NCBI RefSeq assembly: GCF_042453785.1
Contig: NC_091677.1
Location: 30,115,001 to 30,179,000 of the forward strand
Direction: 5' to 3'
Origin: Malus domestica
Taxonomy: Eukaryota; Streptophyta; Magnoliopsida; Rosales; Rosaceae
DNA: 64,000 nucleotides
In this document: piece after piece, positions 46,206 through 57,204 of the stretch
Numbering within the stretch: the first letter of the stretch is position 1
Layout of the letters: each line of letters begins with the position of its first letter
Notes under the pieces: model-generated
Seen by the model: the letters and a program-made list of their open reading frames with translations, nothing else
Told to the model about the DNA's origin: nothing
Databases searched by the model: none
Made by a program: the position numbers and the translations under genes

Positions 46206-47405
46206 TAGGGGTGGATTTTATTGCCAAATTGCCGTGCCAACCGAATTGCCAACCGTGCCATACCGATTTTGTGCCAAATTTTTTGTATCAATCGGTAATG
46301 GTACGGTATTGTACCGTACCGAAATTTCATGGTACGGTATTGGTAATAGATACCATTATCACGGTATTACTGTACCATACCGAAAATACAATATAATTTA
46401 TAATTTGTATAATACATAATTATATAATACATATTTATAATATTCCAATAATTTGAAAATAAAACCCTACTTATATTAGCATTGTTGTTGGTGATTTTGA
46501 TCTCTTAAAATTGTGGAAATCAAACACAAAAGAATTCCTAATTCTTTCACAAATAGCCAAAATATCTTTGTAACCCTCACTTCTACCGTTGCTAGTGAAA
46601 ATGCATTTAGTCTAGGGAGGAGGGTTGTGAACCCTTTTAGGGTATCCTTGACTCCTAAAATAATTGAGGCACTAGTGTGTACTAGTGGTTGGCTTAGGGT
46701 AGGTGAAGTAAACTTCTACAAGGACCAACTGAAGAAATGCTTCAATTTTACAAGGAAATAGAAGAAGAGAAAACAAGAAATATATGCTTTAATTTTTTTA
46801 GTAAATTTGTTATTAAATGGATTTCAACTTTAATTCTTCTTGCTACTAATTAATATGTTTTCTTTGTTTGTAATGTAAGCATGACACAAACTCAATCTTC
46901 TACAAGTTCAATGCCTTCTCCAAAAGCTTCGACATCTCAAGCTTGAATAACTGATTAATGAATTCTTCTTTTTGAAGTGTACTTCCAATTTTCATTTGGT
47001 TTGAAACTTTAATTTCTATTTGGATTGTTAACTTCTATTTGTTTTGGTTCGTAACTTTTATTTGGATTGTAAGCTTAATTTTCATGATGAATCTTGATGC
47101 TTCATTTGAATTATTATGTGTGAATTGTGAATAATGAATAATAGATGAATTTAATCTATAATGTATGAGATAAAAGTACCAAAAAAAAAAAGTTTTGCCC
47201 TTGAATTGGGTTAAACATATTTTGTCCCAAAACAAAATGGCAATTACCATTGCCATACCATGCCAACCAAACTTTTGGCAATACCAAACTTTCGGTATAC
47301 CGAAAGTTTGGTACGGTAATGGTAATAGATTTTACCAAACCAAAAGTTTGATACGGTAATTGGTACAAGGGTTTTGGTACGGTAACTATACCGAACCCAC
47401 CCCTA
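46206..47405. mobile_element. Non-autonomous hAT element in receptor block copy 2
   Basis: The ends TAGGGGTGG and CCACCCCTA lie inside an exact 8-bp duplication attacaga (46198-46205, 47406-47413). Copy 1 keeps the empty site (ggcattacagatatgccg, near 747). Both subterminal regions carry dense GGTACGGTA/TACCGTACC repeats. The element is 1,200 bp with a transposase C-terminal remnant. Confidence 0.95.
46513..46761 (+). pseudogene. hAT transposase C-terminal (dimerisation) remnant
   Basis: The plus-strand ORF reads VTLTSTVASENAFSLGRRVV and LTPKIIEALVCTSGWLR, the hATC signature that mediates transposase dimers. The BED finger and catalytic core are absent, so this is an internal-deletion derivative of a larger element. 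It is read opposite to the host receptor gene. Confidence 0.8.
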
Positions 47406-47500
47406 ATTACAGATATGCCGCATAAGCAAGCAGGATTGGCCAACCTCCACCACTGTCAGGTGCATACATCTAGCGTCCTTCAATCAGTGTCATTGTAGCT

Positions 47501-49177
47501 TCATTTGTGAGGAAAGTATTCGAAGGCTGTGGTTGAGGATGAGAGACTGTTTTGGATAGTGAATAGAGGCTGCTTAGGTTGTGCACCACCAATTACAGTT
47601 GTGGAACCATTTAGCATAAAAACTACATCCTGCATGCTCGGCCTATCCATCGCATTGTCCTGTACACAAAGCAGCCCAATATGCACACATTTCATTACTT
47701 CTGAAGCCGAATCTGATTCAGCCGCCAGCATTTCATCTACCAACTCCAATTCCCTGCCTTCCTTCCATAGCTGCCATGCATAGGCTAGTAAGCCTAGCTG
47801 TCGATCATAGATATAGAAGGCGGTATTCTTCTTGCTGCTGATAATCTCCAATACCAAGACCCCAAAGCTGTAGACATCAGATTTTTGAGAAAATATTCCA
47901 CCCATGGCATACTCCGGAGACATATATCCACTGTGCGAACATGAAACTCATTAGTATATATGTAGCTGACATAAGTGTTTGGTTTCTTCCTTTTAAGAAC
48001 AATGTTACCAAAAAATACTTATGTAATGTGATCGATGCAACTAATTAGCAGTTTTTATCCAAACAGGAGGAATCGGTTAAGATTTCATCATGCAATGCTA
48101 ACCATTAGAACTTTTGGTTGCGAATGACATGTTCAACAATATATAGAAAGGCATGAATCTTACCGCGTTCCGGCAACTCTCTGAGTATTTTCTAAATTCT
48201 GTGTCCCTTCAACTGAACGTGCCAATCCAAAATCTGAAATTTTTGGGTTCATTTTCTCATCCAAAAGAATGTTGCTCACTTTTAGGTCTCTATGTATTAC
48301 CTTCAAATACGAATCGTGATGGAGATAAACAAGCCCTCTGGCAACACCTTGAATAATATTAAAACGTGTACCCCAATCAAGCACTGCTCTTCTCGTCGAA
48401 TCTGATCATCAAATAATCGATCAATCCACCGATTAGAATCTAAAGATAAGAAATTGCAGTAAAGTGCATTGAAACTAACCGAAAAGAAAAGTATCCAAGC
48501 TTTTGTTTGGCATGAACTCATAAATCAGTAACTTCTCATCCTCTTTAACGCAGCAACCCATGATTCTGACAAGATTTTTGTGTTGGAGATTGGAGATCAA
48601 TAACATTTCATTCTTGAACTCCACTACACCTTGCCCTGAGGTACTGGACAGTCTTTTTACTGCTATTTCCTTCCCTTCTGCTAGCTTACCCTACGCAAAG
48701 TCGACAAATAAATCATTGCATTCATGTCTGTCTCTCTGTACCTATCATAAAAATAATAATAATTACCCAATAAACTGGACCAAAGCCTCCTTGCCCGAGT
48801 TTGTTTTCTATGCTGAAATTGTCCGTAGCAACTAATATGCTATCAAAATCATAGATCATTAACTCAGACAGATCATGTTTTCCACCTATATATTCTTGAA
48901 GGGTGTCCCTTGTTATTTTGATGTGTTTCCTTGTTAATTTGATGTGTCCTGATTTTGCAAATATACACAGCGAACACTGAATCAAAGCAAAACAACTTAC
49001 AAAGTTTTGAGAGATAATCTGCTAATGCATTATATTAATCCAACACCTCGATCTCTTTCACTTAATTACCTTTTTGCTTAGCTCTCATTCTGCAGAAACC
49101 GAACACTATGGCACCCAATACACCGATAAAACAAACAACCGTAAGGCTCCCAATTAACTTTATTGGCTTTCCTTTAC
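47501..49177 (-). CDS. S-domain RLK-type transmembrane and kinase exons, copy 2 (possible 3' part of a fused receptor)
   Basis: The exons are 49177-49070 (transmembrane), 48948-48767, 48690-48480, 48401-48164 and 47930-47501. Splice sites and frame match copy 1, and all kinase signatures are present ([39 protein letters not shown]). IAVKRL keeps the Arg that reads Lys in copy 1. A 2-bp deletion near 47551 shifts the frame after TIQN, so the tail ends [15 protein letters not shown] instead of the copy 1 tail; the kinase core is untouched. The phase 1 start of the transmembrane exon fits the ectodomain exon at 50223-50964. The hAT at 46206-47405 lies just beyond the stop codon. Confidence 0.75.
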
Positions 49178-49239
49178 CTGTAAAAATTACAATACAAAAA
49201 CAAGCATGAGATATATAGGAAGAGAAAAGTTACTGCTTG

Positions 49240-49760
49240 ATAAATAGAGTTGTCCAAGGCTTCAAGCACTTTTGAACCCAAAAAAAAAAGGCATCAAGCA
49301 CTATTATCATTAGTTCATATGCTAGTTCTGTGCATGCTTGGTGAATATAAACATCTACGCCATCAGAGGGAAACTCCTGCATATGAGTGAGGTGTTTGGA
49401 CCAGATTAAGCACCCTATTTTATAAAAAAGTGCATACGCTTTGTAAGAACAATTATTTAGGCGCACTGTCTTGCAGTCGGCGGATGTGCTGTCAGAATCC
49501 AAAGACACAAACTCATGAGAATCTGGTACTTTGAACCCTACCTGCATATGAGTGAGGTCTTGCAGTCTTGCAGTTGACGGATCGCTTTCACTTTTCCAGG
49601 AAGTCATGGCAGTCCTCGTTCCAGAATTAATACCGTATCCCAGGAGCTGGCTTCGTAGCAGGGTGTCACAAAGGTGATCAAAGCTCTGCTATAACAATTG
49701 ATCAGCTCCTATATCATCATTGACAACAAAGTTTCCATTGTCCATTGTCCCTGTACAGCA
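49240..49760 (-). pseudogene. Decayed B-lectin/PAN exon, copy 2, with internal deletion
   Basis: As in copy 1, the B-lectin remnant (stop before QSFDH, about 49690) runs into PAN sequence, and the expected exon donor reads CA (about 49322). Here a further stretch of about 220 bp (equivalent to about 2885-3105) is missing. It is replaced by short filler: cctgcatatgagtgaggt at 49541-49558 copies 49376-49393, followed by two gtcttgcag units. Confidence 0.75.
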
Positions 49761-50222
49761 CCGTCACTTTTGGGTCTACCTCTTCTGAAGCTTTATTTGT
49801 TTTTTAGAATAAAAACAGAACTCATCTTTCATATGCCCCCAGCTTTGAATATTATGAAGAGATAATTGGTTACCAAATCGAAAAGAAATCAGAAAAAAGA
49901 GGGCACCCACTTTGAAGTTTCGTTTCCCATGGAAAGCCACATGGGTTTTGTCATGGTAATATGAAAGAAACTGGACGGAATTGTGAGCGCCCACAATAAG
50001 AGTGAGAAAGTTAATTGGTATTGAACATGGTTACAGCACTGGTTTGAGAAAACAAAGAAGGGGAGCAAACTTAGAAGAACTTTAAGTAGGCTTCTCGTTT
50101 TGCGAGGTCAGGAAAAATACCAAAACACAGTAAATTTTCAAATTTGGGCACTCCAAGCACAGCCTAAAACTTGCCCAAAACTACTAGAAGTAAACTCTAC
50201 AATACCCGAGAAAAAGAAATAC

Positions 50223-50964
50223 CTGCTGGATTACAGACTCGATTGCCGCAAATGCAAACGGGTCGGTTCTTATCCGAGTCAAACCCGCAAAGCCCATTGA
50301 CATTGAGACACTTAGCGCACTGCTTCTCGTACGGGTTGGTATAATGGACATTGAAGCCGGTCTTGATCGCCTCTCCAAACAGAGACCGGTTGCCGACCAG
50401 CACCGCCGCCGTGGTTTTGAGAATCGGCACCGTAATCCCGACGGAGCACTTGAACCCGCTCATGATCGGATCGAGCGGCGCCGGCCCTATCACGTAATAA
50501 GCGTCGTCGAAAGTCAAGTTAAGGTCGCAGAAAAACCAGTTTTCAGGTTTAGGACTGATTAAGGTGGAATTACAGCCGTAGAAAATGGTGACGTCCATGT
50601 CGTCGTCATCATCGTAGGTGAAGAACTCGGACTCGAGAGTCGAGTTCCCGAGTTTGTCGGTGCAGGTCGAGTTCCAGAGGTCGGAGCGGGCGAGGGTGAG
50701 GTTCTCGTGAACCGGGTCGAGTTTGAGAACCCGGTAGCTCAGGGCCGCGATGGTCAACTCGGGCGTGTCGTCGATGCAGCTGAGGTGGAACTCCGGCGGG
50801 CCGCAGTAGGAGGGTCGGGCCCGGCCGGTGAAGGGGTAGGTGAGGTTCCGGAAGGGCCCGCAGTCGAAGGTTTGGGTGCAGTTGGAGAGGTCGGCATCGG
50901 CGGGGAATGATCTCGTAACGTCGACGGAGCAGAAGAAAAAGAAAAGGAAGATGAGTGGGAGCAT
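50223..50964 (-). CDS. LRK10L/WAK-like receptor ectodomain, exon 1, copy 2
   Basis: From ATG 50964 the exon encodes a signal peptide (MLPLIFLFFFFCSVDV), GUB_WAK_bind (NCTQTFDCG, YCGPPEFHLSC) and WAK_assoc with the cysteine-rich end (QCAKCLNVNGLCGF, VCICGNRVC). It is open throughout and ends at the same phase 1 donor (PAG|GTATTT, 50223). It is 9 nt shorter than copy 1, in the signal peptide, and has conservative substitutions (for example TGRARPSYCG against TGGSRPSYCG). An upstream in-frame Met at 51099 gives an unlikely N-terminus, so the signal-peptide Met was chosen. The next compatible exons are the S-domain ones at 49177-47501. Confidence 0.8.
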
Positions 50965-50966
50965 TG

Positions 50967-51272
50967 AGGTGATAATTTGTATTTGGTGTGATGCATTTCT
51001 GGAAATTGACAAGCAACAAGAATAAGGAATATGCAGTGCTAATCCTGGCGGCAAGCACAGATATTTTTCATTCAAATCAACATTGGATACCTCATACAAC
51101 TTTATCCTACTTGTCCTTCGCTAAAAGACAATTCCAGACAATTCCAGCTACTTTAGAGTAATATCAGCCCTTTAATTCAAAAACTAGTAATATAAAGCAT
51201 ACGCTTGTCCTATGAGACTACGCATATAGCTAACAGATCAGCCACCTTAATAGAATAATTGGCTTAATCCTG
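50967..51272. other. Upstream region of the copy 2 receptor
   Basis: This sequence is not shared with the upstream region of copy 1. It holds no supported gene. It would be the promoter and leader of the copy 2 receptor. Confidence 0.45.
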
Positions 51273-51281
51273 GATTTGTAA

Positions 51282-51502
51282 GGACAAGGATTGTCTGCCC
51301 TCCACTTCTGGTGTCATTTCCGTGTCTTCCTGTTTTGTGTGGTCACGGTTAAGCCATGTCAATATTTTATATTATTTTTTTTATAGATATAATAAGACAA
51401 AAATGAATAGTAATATAAAATGTTGACGTGGCTTAATCGTGACCACACAAACAGGAGGGCACAGGGAGGCCACCAGAAGTGGAGGGCAGACAATCCTTGT
51501 CC
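51282..51502. mobile_element. Foldback MITE with 9-bp TSD
   Basis: The arms GGACAAGGATTGTCTGCC and GGCAGACAATCCTTGTCC are perfect complements and extend further (ctccacttctgg against ccagaagtggag). Exact 9-bp copies gatttgtaa lie at 51273-51281 and 51503-51511. A related empty site is near 20120. It is non-coding and probably MULE-type. Confidence 0.95.
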
Positions 51503-51582
51503 GATTTGTAAACCTAAGTCGCTCTACACTTAGAATACAATCATCAAAGTCAACAAAGGCTGACACATGTGAGGAAGTGTGT

Positions 51583-51680
51583 TGAGAATAAATGTCAACC
51601 CATTTGTGTTGTCTATGCGTGTGTTGAGAAAAATCTCACATTGATAATAGAAGGGACCTTGCATGTGCTTATAAGAAGTT
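51583..51680 (+). mobile_element. TRIM remnant
   Basis: tgttgagaataaatgtcaac, then after a deletion tgttgagaaaaatctcacat to cttataagaagtta, match the two LTRs of the TRIM at 40869-41148. Confidence 0.6.
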
Positions 51681-52028
51681 ATGTACTCTATCAAATTCTA
51701 ATTTCATATCCGTTCACTCTATTAACTTGTTAGAGTAGAATATGTACTTATTCTAACAAATGTAGATGGTTCTCTAATTTGAGGCAGCGCATTGGTTGCT
51801 GAGGAAGCCTTGCCATAGTACGAAGTACTAAAATTGGAGGACAAAAACTAAAATGGGGCGTCAATCTAACCCTTCAAACACCAGCGTATTGTCTAAGACC
51901 CAGATTGTTGAGCGCATCAATCCTAGTCAGGAATCTAAAGTTTATTCCGCATATTGCTAATTGGTTTTGGGTTAGACTGATAGTCTAATTCTATCATAAA
52001 CGTAGTGGAAAGATGTTTAGGCGCATAC

Positions 52029-52745
52029 CTTCATAGTTTGAGGGAGTATGTCCATCCTTACAGAAGCAGGTGAATTCAACTGAAGATATATTGTACTGAT
52101 GCGACTCTAAGCTATTGGGCTTTGGTTATGACTAGTTAGACTATCTATTGTTATTACTACCCATTAAGCCCACTACTTAGGTAATACTATTAGGCCCATC
52201 CATATCTCAAACCCTAGCTATCTTTGGGTGTATTTAAACCCTCTTTATGATGTAAGGAGGGTATGAATGAAGATATAAATTTCCCTTGATTTCCTTTTCT
52301 ATTTCCTGCATTACTTTTCTTGCAATTTCCCTTTTATACCATGTCTGATCCTATCATGTACCCGCACTGACCCCCTGACCCTCGACATTGGTCACACAAG
52401 GTAGTACTTGCATCCCACTTCAACCCAAACCCGGAATCAAGTGCAGCAACGAGATTATCCTTGGAAGAATTCAACACCAGATTTGCAGCTGCAGATTGAG
52501 AAATGCTGGCAGTGACGGTCGTTTTGTAGTTACCACTAATATTCAGCAGCCCTAAATTTGTGACAAAGTAATTACCGGAAGTGGCAATACTGTTTATGCT
52601 GCAATTGAACTGACTTGTGGGCTGAATTGGAAGAAGAATGTTAAGCGGGGGACAGTCGTAGAACAGCAGTACTTCTTGAACATCCGAAGTATTTTTTACG
52701 CGGCTTGATTTTATGGTTGTATTGGCAAGTGACACCGGATAAAAA
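52029..52745 (-). pseudogene. LRK10L/WAK-like ectodomain exon fragment with a solo LTR
   Basis: This is the paralogue of 7936-8716. Coding similarity starts abruptly at 52745 (PVSLANTTIKSSR), so the signal peptide and GUB_WAK part are lost. The WAK_assoc region runs to CDQCRGSGGQCGY, here with the Gln codon that is a stop in the paralogue. It is then cut by the solo LTR 52097-52356. Beyond the LTR the exon resumes (SSVEFTCFCKDG-type reading) to a donor at 52029. The fragment is dead and lies downstream of the 53186-55471 kinase gene on the same strand. Confidence 0.8.
52097..52356 (+). mobile_element. Solo LTR in an ectodomain exon
   Basis: 260 bp from TGATGCGACTC to CTGATCCTATCA, with exact 5-bp copies tgtac at 52092-52096 and 52357-52361. 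The paralogue at 7995-8010 (attgtacccgcac) is the empty site. A TATA-like gtatttaaacc suggests plus orientation. It probably arose by recombination between two LTRs. Confidence 0.9.
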
Positions 52746-52774
52746 ATCATATTTATCCGACAAAAAAAAATCAT

Positions 52775-53185
52775 TCTTAAAGGAATGAATTACCAAAAAA
52801 ATCATGTATTTTATTTTTTTTTACAAATGATATTACACTAAATTCATCTAAATTATAGAGAGGAGATTCAAATTTGGGTGTGGAAGGTCGAGCACACTGC
52901 TTCAGCAAACTTAACTAAACTCAAATCCGTAAAGCTGATAAGAGAATAAGTAAAGAGCTTCATATGTTTATGTACATTGGCTGCCTAGCATGCACCAAAT
53001 AGTGATGATGCTTCTCCAAAGTATCTTGCATCAACATCAAACGAAAACCAACCCGCAATATAGAACGACATTCAAGTTTTAACATCTGCTTATGAGTGTA
53101 TACAATACTTTTTACCATCTATTTTAGAACTGAAGGCTGAAACTCACTGAAAAAAACAGGAAGGAGGATATGGAAATCTCTACTG
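52775..53185. other. Spacer between ectodomain fragment and kinase 3' end
   Basis: AT-rich, with no gene. It should contain the 3' untranslated region of the kinase gene (stop at 53186, minus strand). Confidence 0.45.
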
Positions 53186-55471
53186 CTAAAAAGAACTGGG
53201 TGTGGTAGAGCCGCTAACCAATTTATCAGCTCCATTCGAGTCCGGTGAAAGCGGGGGTGGCATATTCCTCAAAAGTCCAACCTCGTCTGATCGGATATCC
53301 AGCACCACTGCTTCGCCGTTTTCTGAACCAAGATCTTCGTTTTGGACTGCTTTCAAACCCTCCAACACTTCGTCCATGGTTGGTCGCATATCCCTCTCCT
53401 GTTGCAAACACCGGAACGCCAATTCTGCCACAGCTGTTGTCATTTGCCTAACAGAGTAGTTTGTTTCATACCCAAGATGAGGATCCACCAGCTCATTCAC
53501 TAAATGGTTTTGGATTTTGTTGACAGCCAGGTTGGCCAAATTTATGTCATGCCGGTGCCTGTTGGTGTCCACGGCTTGTAAAGACGATAAAAGCTCGATC
53601 AAGACCACCCCAAAGCTATATACGTCACTCTTGTCTGTGAGTTGATAGCACTGGTAATACTCAGGATCGACATAGCCGGGAGTCCCTTGCGGAGCGGTTG
53701 ACACATGGGTGACATCGTTGGGGAACAATCTCGACAGACCGAAATCAGCCACTTTCACGCAAAAGTCGTTGTCTATGAGAATATTGTTGGTCTTGACATC
53801 ACGGTGTATGACATCATTGCGATGGAGGAAAGCCAGTGCATCAGCTGTCTCTATGGCGATGCTCAATCGAACAGGCCAACTAAGACAGCCGGATTCCACA
53901 CGTTTCCCATGGAGATGGTCAGCCACTGTTCCATTAGGAATATACTCATAAACAAGGAGGAGTTCTCGGCTGCGTCTTGAGGTGCATCCATACAGCTTGA
54001 CAAGGTTTCGGTGTTCAAGACGAGTTAAGATCTCGACCTCATTCATAAACTGCTCCACACGTTTGAAATTGTTTTCATAAAGGCGCTTCACAGCCACTAC
54101 GCGGCCATCATGTAGCTTACCTGGTCAAACAATTACAAGAACATTTAACCAAATAAAACCAAGATTATCTGTTTGTGAGCTAAATTGCTTACAAAGATGG
54201 AAAAGGAAGTATTTTCGAACCATAGTAAACAGTGCCAAAGCCTCCATCTCCAAGCTCTTTAGCGGGGTTGAAATTTTCAGTGGCTTCCTCTAATTCATTA
54301 TAGCTGAAGACCTGAACTCCAAAGTAAGTACTCCCCTTATTATCGTAGTCAGACTTGGAGGTAAAAGAGGTATAAGACGGGATGCTCTGAAATTGGGAGA
54401 GATCAGTCGAGGGAGTATAGCAACACCCTTGCTAGTAAGGGGTGTAGGAAGCTCTTTGCTTTGAGTCTGTGCAGCAAGTTTCTTCTTCTTGCGTTGGATG
54501 AAATAATATACATAGAACTAGACCTGTAAACGGGTCAGGTTTATTGGATTTGGGTCGGGTTCAACCCGACCCGTTAAGCTAACGGATCACCTGTTTCACC
54601 CATTAACAATTATTATTATTATTTTTTTTGCATAAAGTTTATTTTTTGTTATTAAGACTTTACTAAAATTACGAAAATATCCTTAACTAACGGGTGTTAA
54701 CGAGTCCTAACGGATCTAACGGATTGACCCAAAGTGACCCGTTATTTAACGGGTTGTTAACGGGTTCACCCGTTAGCGACCCGACCAATTAAGCATCCAC
54801 TCAAATATAAATATTAATGGGTTGGGTCGGGTCGGGTTAACGGATTGGGTCCAAAATGCCAGGTCTACATAGAACCCTACGAAAACGCCGAAAAGAATTG
54901 CACCTCCTACAGCAAGACCTGAAGATGAAATAAAATATTGTTTAGATTTTCATCTCCGTCCCATGATGCCATTGGAAACATTACAATAAGTTGTTAATGA
55001 AGTGATATATTACCTATTTTGATTTCCGGCTTATTTCCTGAAATAGCCAAACAGATTCAAAATGTTAATAGAAAGAACATCATCTTATCCGAAAACTTGC
55101 CCATAACTACTAGAAGTAAACTCTACAATACCCAGAAAAAGAAATACCTGCTGGGTTAAACACTCGATTGCCGCAAATGCAAACGGGTTGGTTCTTATCC
55201 GAGTCAAAACCTCAAAGCCCATTGACATTGAGACACTTAGCGCACTGCTTATCGTACGGGTTGGTATAATTGACATTGAAGCCGGTCATGATCGCCTCTC
55301 CAAACAGAGACCGGTTGGCGACCAGCACCGCCACCATGGTTTTGAGAATTGGCACCGTAATCCTGACGTAGCACTTGAACCCGCTCATGATCGGATCGAG
55401 CGGTATCGGCCCGATCACGTAATAAGCGTCGTCGAAAGTCAAGTTAAGGTCACAGTAAAATCAGTTCTTAG
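53186..55471 (-). pseudogene. LRK10L-type receptor kinase with its own kinase domain, 5' truncated
   Basis: Minus-strand exons: truncated ectodomain (55471 to about 55143), a 24-nt microexon (55037-55014), transmembrane/juxtamembrane exon (54918-54221, including a MITE) and kinase exon (54120-53186). The kinase is complete: LGDGGFGTVYYG, VVAVKRL, VIHRDVKTNN, DFGLSR, GTPGYVDPEYYQ, RPTMDEVLEGL. Defects are a TGA where Cys is expected in NGLCGF (about 55213), loss of the ectodomain 5' part at the Ty3 border, a 349-bp MITE in the exon just after the transmembrane segment, and a 2-bp TA gain near 54416 that shifts frame before the kinase. Family knowledge: these plasma-membrane kinases act in defence and hormone responses. 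It shows the ancestral layout for the ectodomain exons of the duplicated blocks. Confidence 0.85.
54519..54867. mobile_element. hAT-type MITE in a receptor exon
   Basis: The ends TAGACCTG and CAGGTCTA sit in an exact 8-bp duplication catagaac (54511-54518, 54868-54875). The 349-bp body is rich in ACGGGT/ACCCGT repeats and has no ORF. Removing it rejoins the transmembrane segment (VGGAILFGVFVGFY) to FIQRKKKK. Confidence 0.95.
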
Positions 55472-55628
55472 TGTTCGTGGCTGGAATTTCCGCTGGGGAT
55501 ATTTCCTAGCCGACGAGCACACAGCTCCTCGAGAGGTTGGTGCCGGTTAATGCTTTCTGTCGGGCTTCTGCTTCACTGGCAGGCTTGTCGGGCAAAGCTG
55601 AAAGAGAAGGACATAGTTAACTTTGAAA

Positions 55629-55990
55629 GGTGCCTTCGTGGGGCCTTAGGTATAGGCCTTGAGGCTCGCAATCAAGATTAACTTTTAAGTGCTCAGGCGT
55701 GCCACTGCTATCTTTAGCATGGCAGATATAAAACGGATGTTGAGTTTTAGTTGTACATATACCCGAGGTGCTGTGTTAGTTATGACAGGTGCCTTTGTGG
55801 GGCGTTAGGTGTAGGCCTTGAGGCTTCCAATCAAGAACTAACCCAGTACTCGAATATACGATGTCTGTTTCATTGATTGCAGAAGTGTTATAACCATTAT
55901 ACTTCTAATTATCCGAGCCCGCAGAGCAGAATAGGTGCCTTTGTAGGGCCTTAGATATAGGCCTTGAGGTTTCCCATCAAAATTCCTTCT
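55629..55990. repeat. Threefold repeat in the Tat element 3' region
   Basis: ggtgccttcgtggggcc, ggtgcctttgtggggcg and ggtgcctttgtagggcc, each followed by ttaggtataggccttgagg-like sequence and a catcaaa or aatcaag motif, start near 55630, 55788 and 55932. Spacing is about 145-160 bp. Confidence 0.85.
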
Positions 55991-57204
55991 ATACTCAAAC
56001 GTTCTACTATAATCATAATATAATAGAAATAAAACTAAGAGATAGGTCGATTACTTGCGCCCCAAGTAACTTCGGATTTCTTGTTATCAAAGCTTGTCGT
56101 AGATGGGTTAAGTCCACATGAGGTTTTTTTTATGCCTTGAGACCAAGGACTTTTGAATGATCAATCTTACATGCCTAAGAGCTTAGAACTTAGATCTGGT
56201 TTAAACTGTGACGACATATTCAAATCGGATTCAAGAACTGAGAGAGTCTTTTAATCGTCATCTTACTAGAAATAACTTGAATACAACTAGAAGTATACAA
56301 CATATTGCTAGGCTAATGAATGAAAAGACAAAACCAAAGAGGGTCGGGCAAGGCTGATCGTCTTACAACTTCCTATCTTTGTGGTTTATCAAGGGGTTTG
56401 AGAGCTTTAGAAAGGGGGTAGGGAGGTGAGTTTACAGGAAGAAATCGATACTACAACAAGTTTTAAGACAAGGTAGAAGAGCTATTACAAAAGGTTTGGG
56501 TGAGGGTTGATCCCGAAAAGGATGAAGGCTTGGGCTGACTACAGCTTCGTTTGAAGGCAAATCTGGCTTTGAGCAGAGTTTGTGCTTGTATTTTTTTGTT
56601 TGATTGAGTGTCTCTATCTCTGATTTCTCTTTCTTCTTTTATAGACACTTCGACTTGGCCTCCTGTAGCAGTAATCTTGCCCGAATGTAGCTTGAAGAGT
56701 AGTGGCTCATCAACTATTTACTTGTACTGCCACTGTAAAGTGCTTTTGGGCTGATTAGCTGGCTGGTCTACACCACTTGGTCTCTAAGTAGGTGAGCAAG
56801 TGGTTCAAGTGGCCTGCACCCAGTCGGGAAAGGCCTTTTCCGCCTTCTGGGCTTTGGCTGGGCTTCGGGCTTTTTCCTTTTCCAGACCTCCTTTTGGGCC
56901 AACTTCTTCTTGAGCCCAAATTTCAAGTTTTAACCCAAACAATGCCCCATTCAATTAATATTCAGACTGGAACTCCAGGCGCCAATATTGATTGAATAGT
57001 TGCATGCGCCTGTACCCTTGTTCTTGGAACTTGTATCTTCTGGTCGAGATCATCGCAACCCGGAGTCTCTTGATCTTCCCACGACTCATGAACTTCCTTC
57101 TGACATTCCTATAAATTCCGGCTCATTCAACAAATCATCTTCGATCTCATCTTTTATCCACTTCGAGTGTTTCTGCCTTCTTAGTTTTCTTCTAAAACTG
57201 TGAA

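Larger units (their letters stand above)
45407..50966. repeat. Receptor-kinase segmental duplication, copy 2
   Basis: This matches 261-4510 from 45714 on, and 61821-61902 from 45407 on. Differences from copy 1 are the MITE 45471-45682 (in the part copy 1 lacks), the hAT 46206-47405, and a deletion in the lectin/PAN exon. Homology to copy 1 ends at the start codon of the ectodomain exon. Confidence 0.9.
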
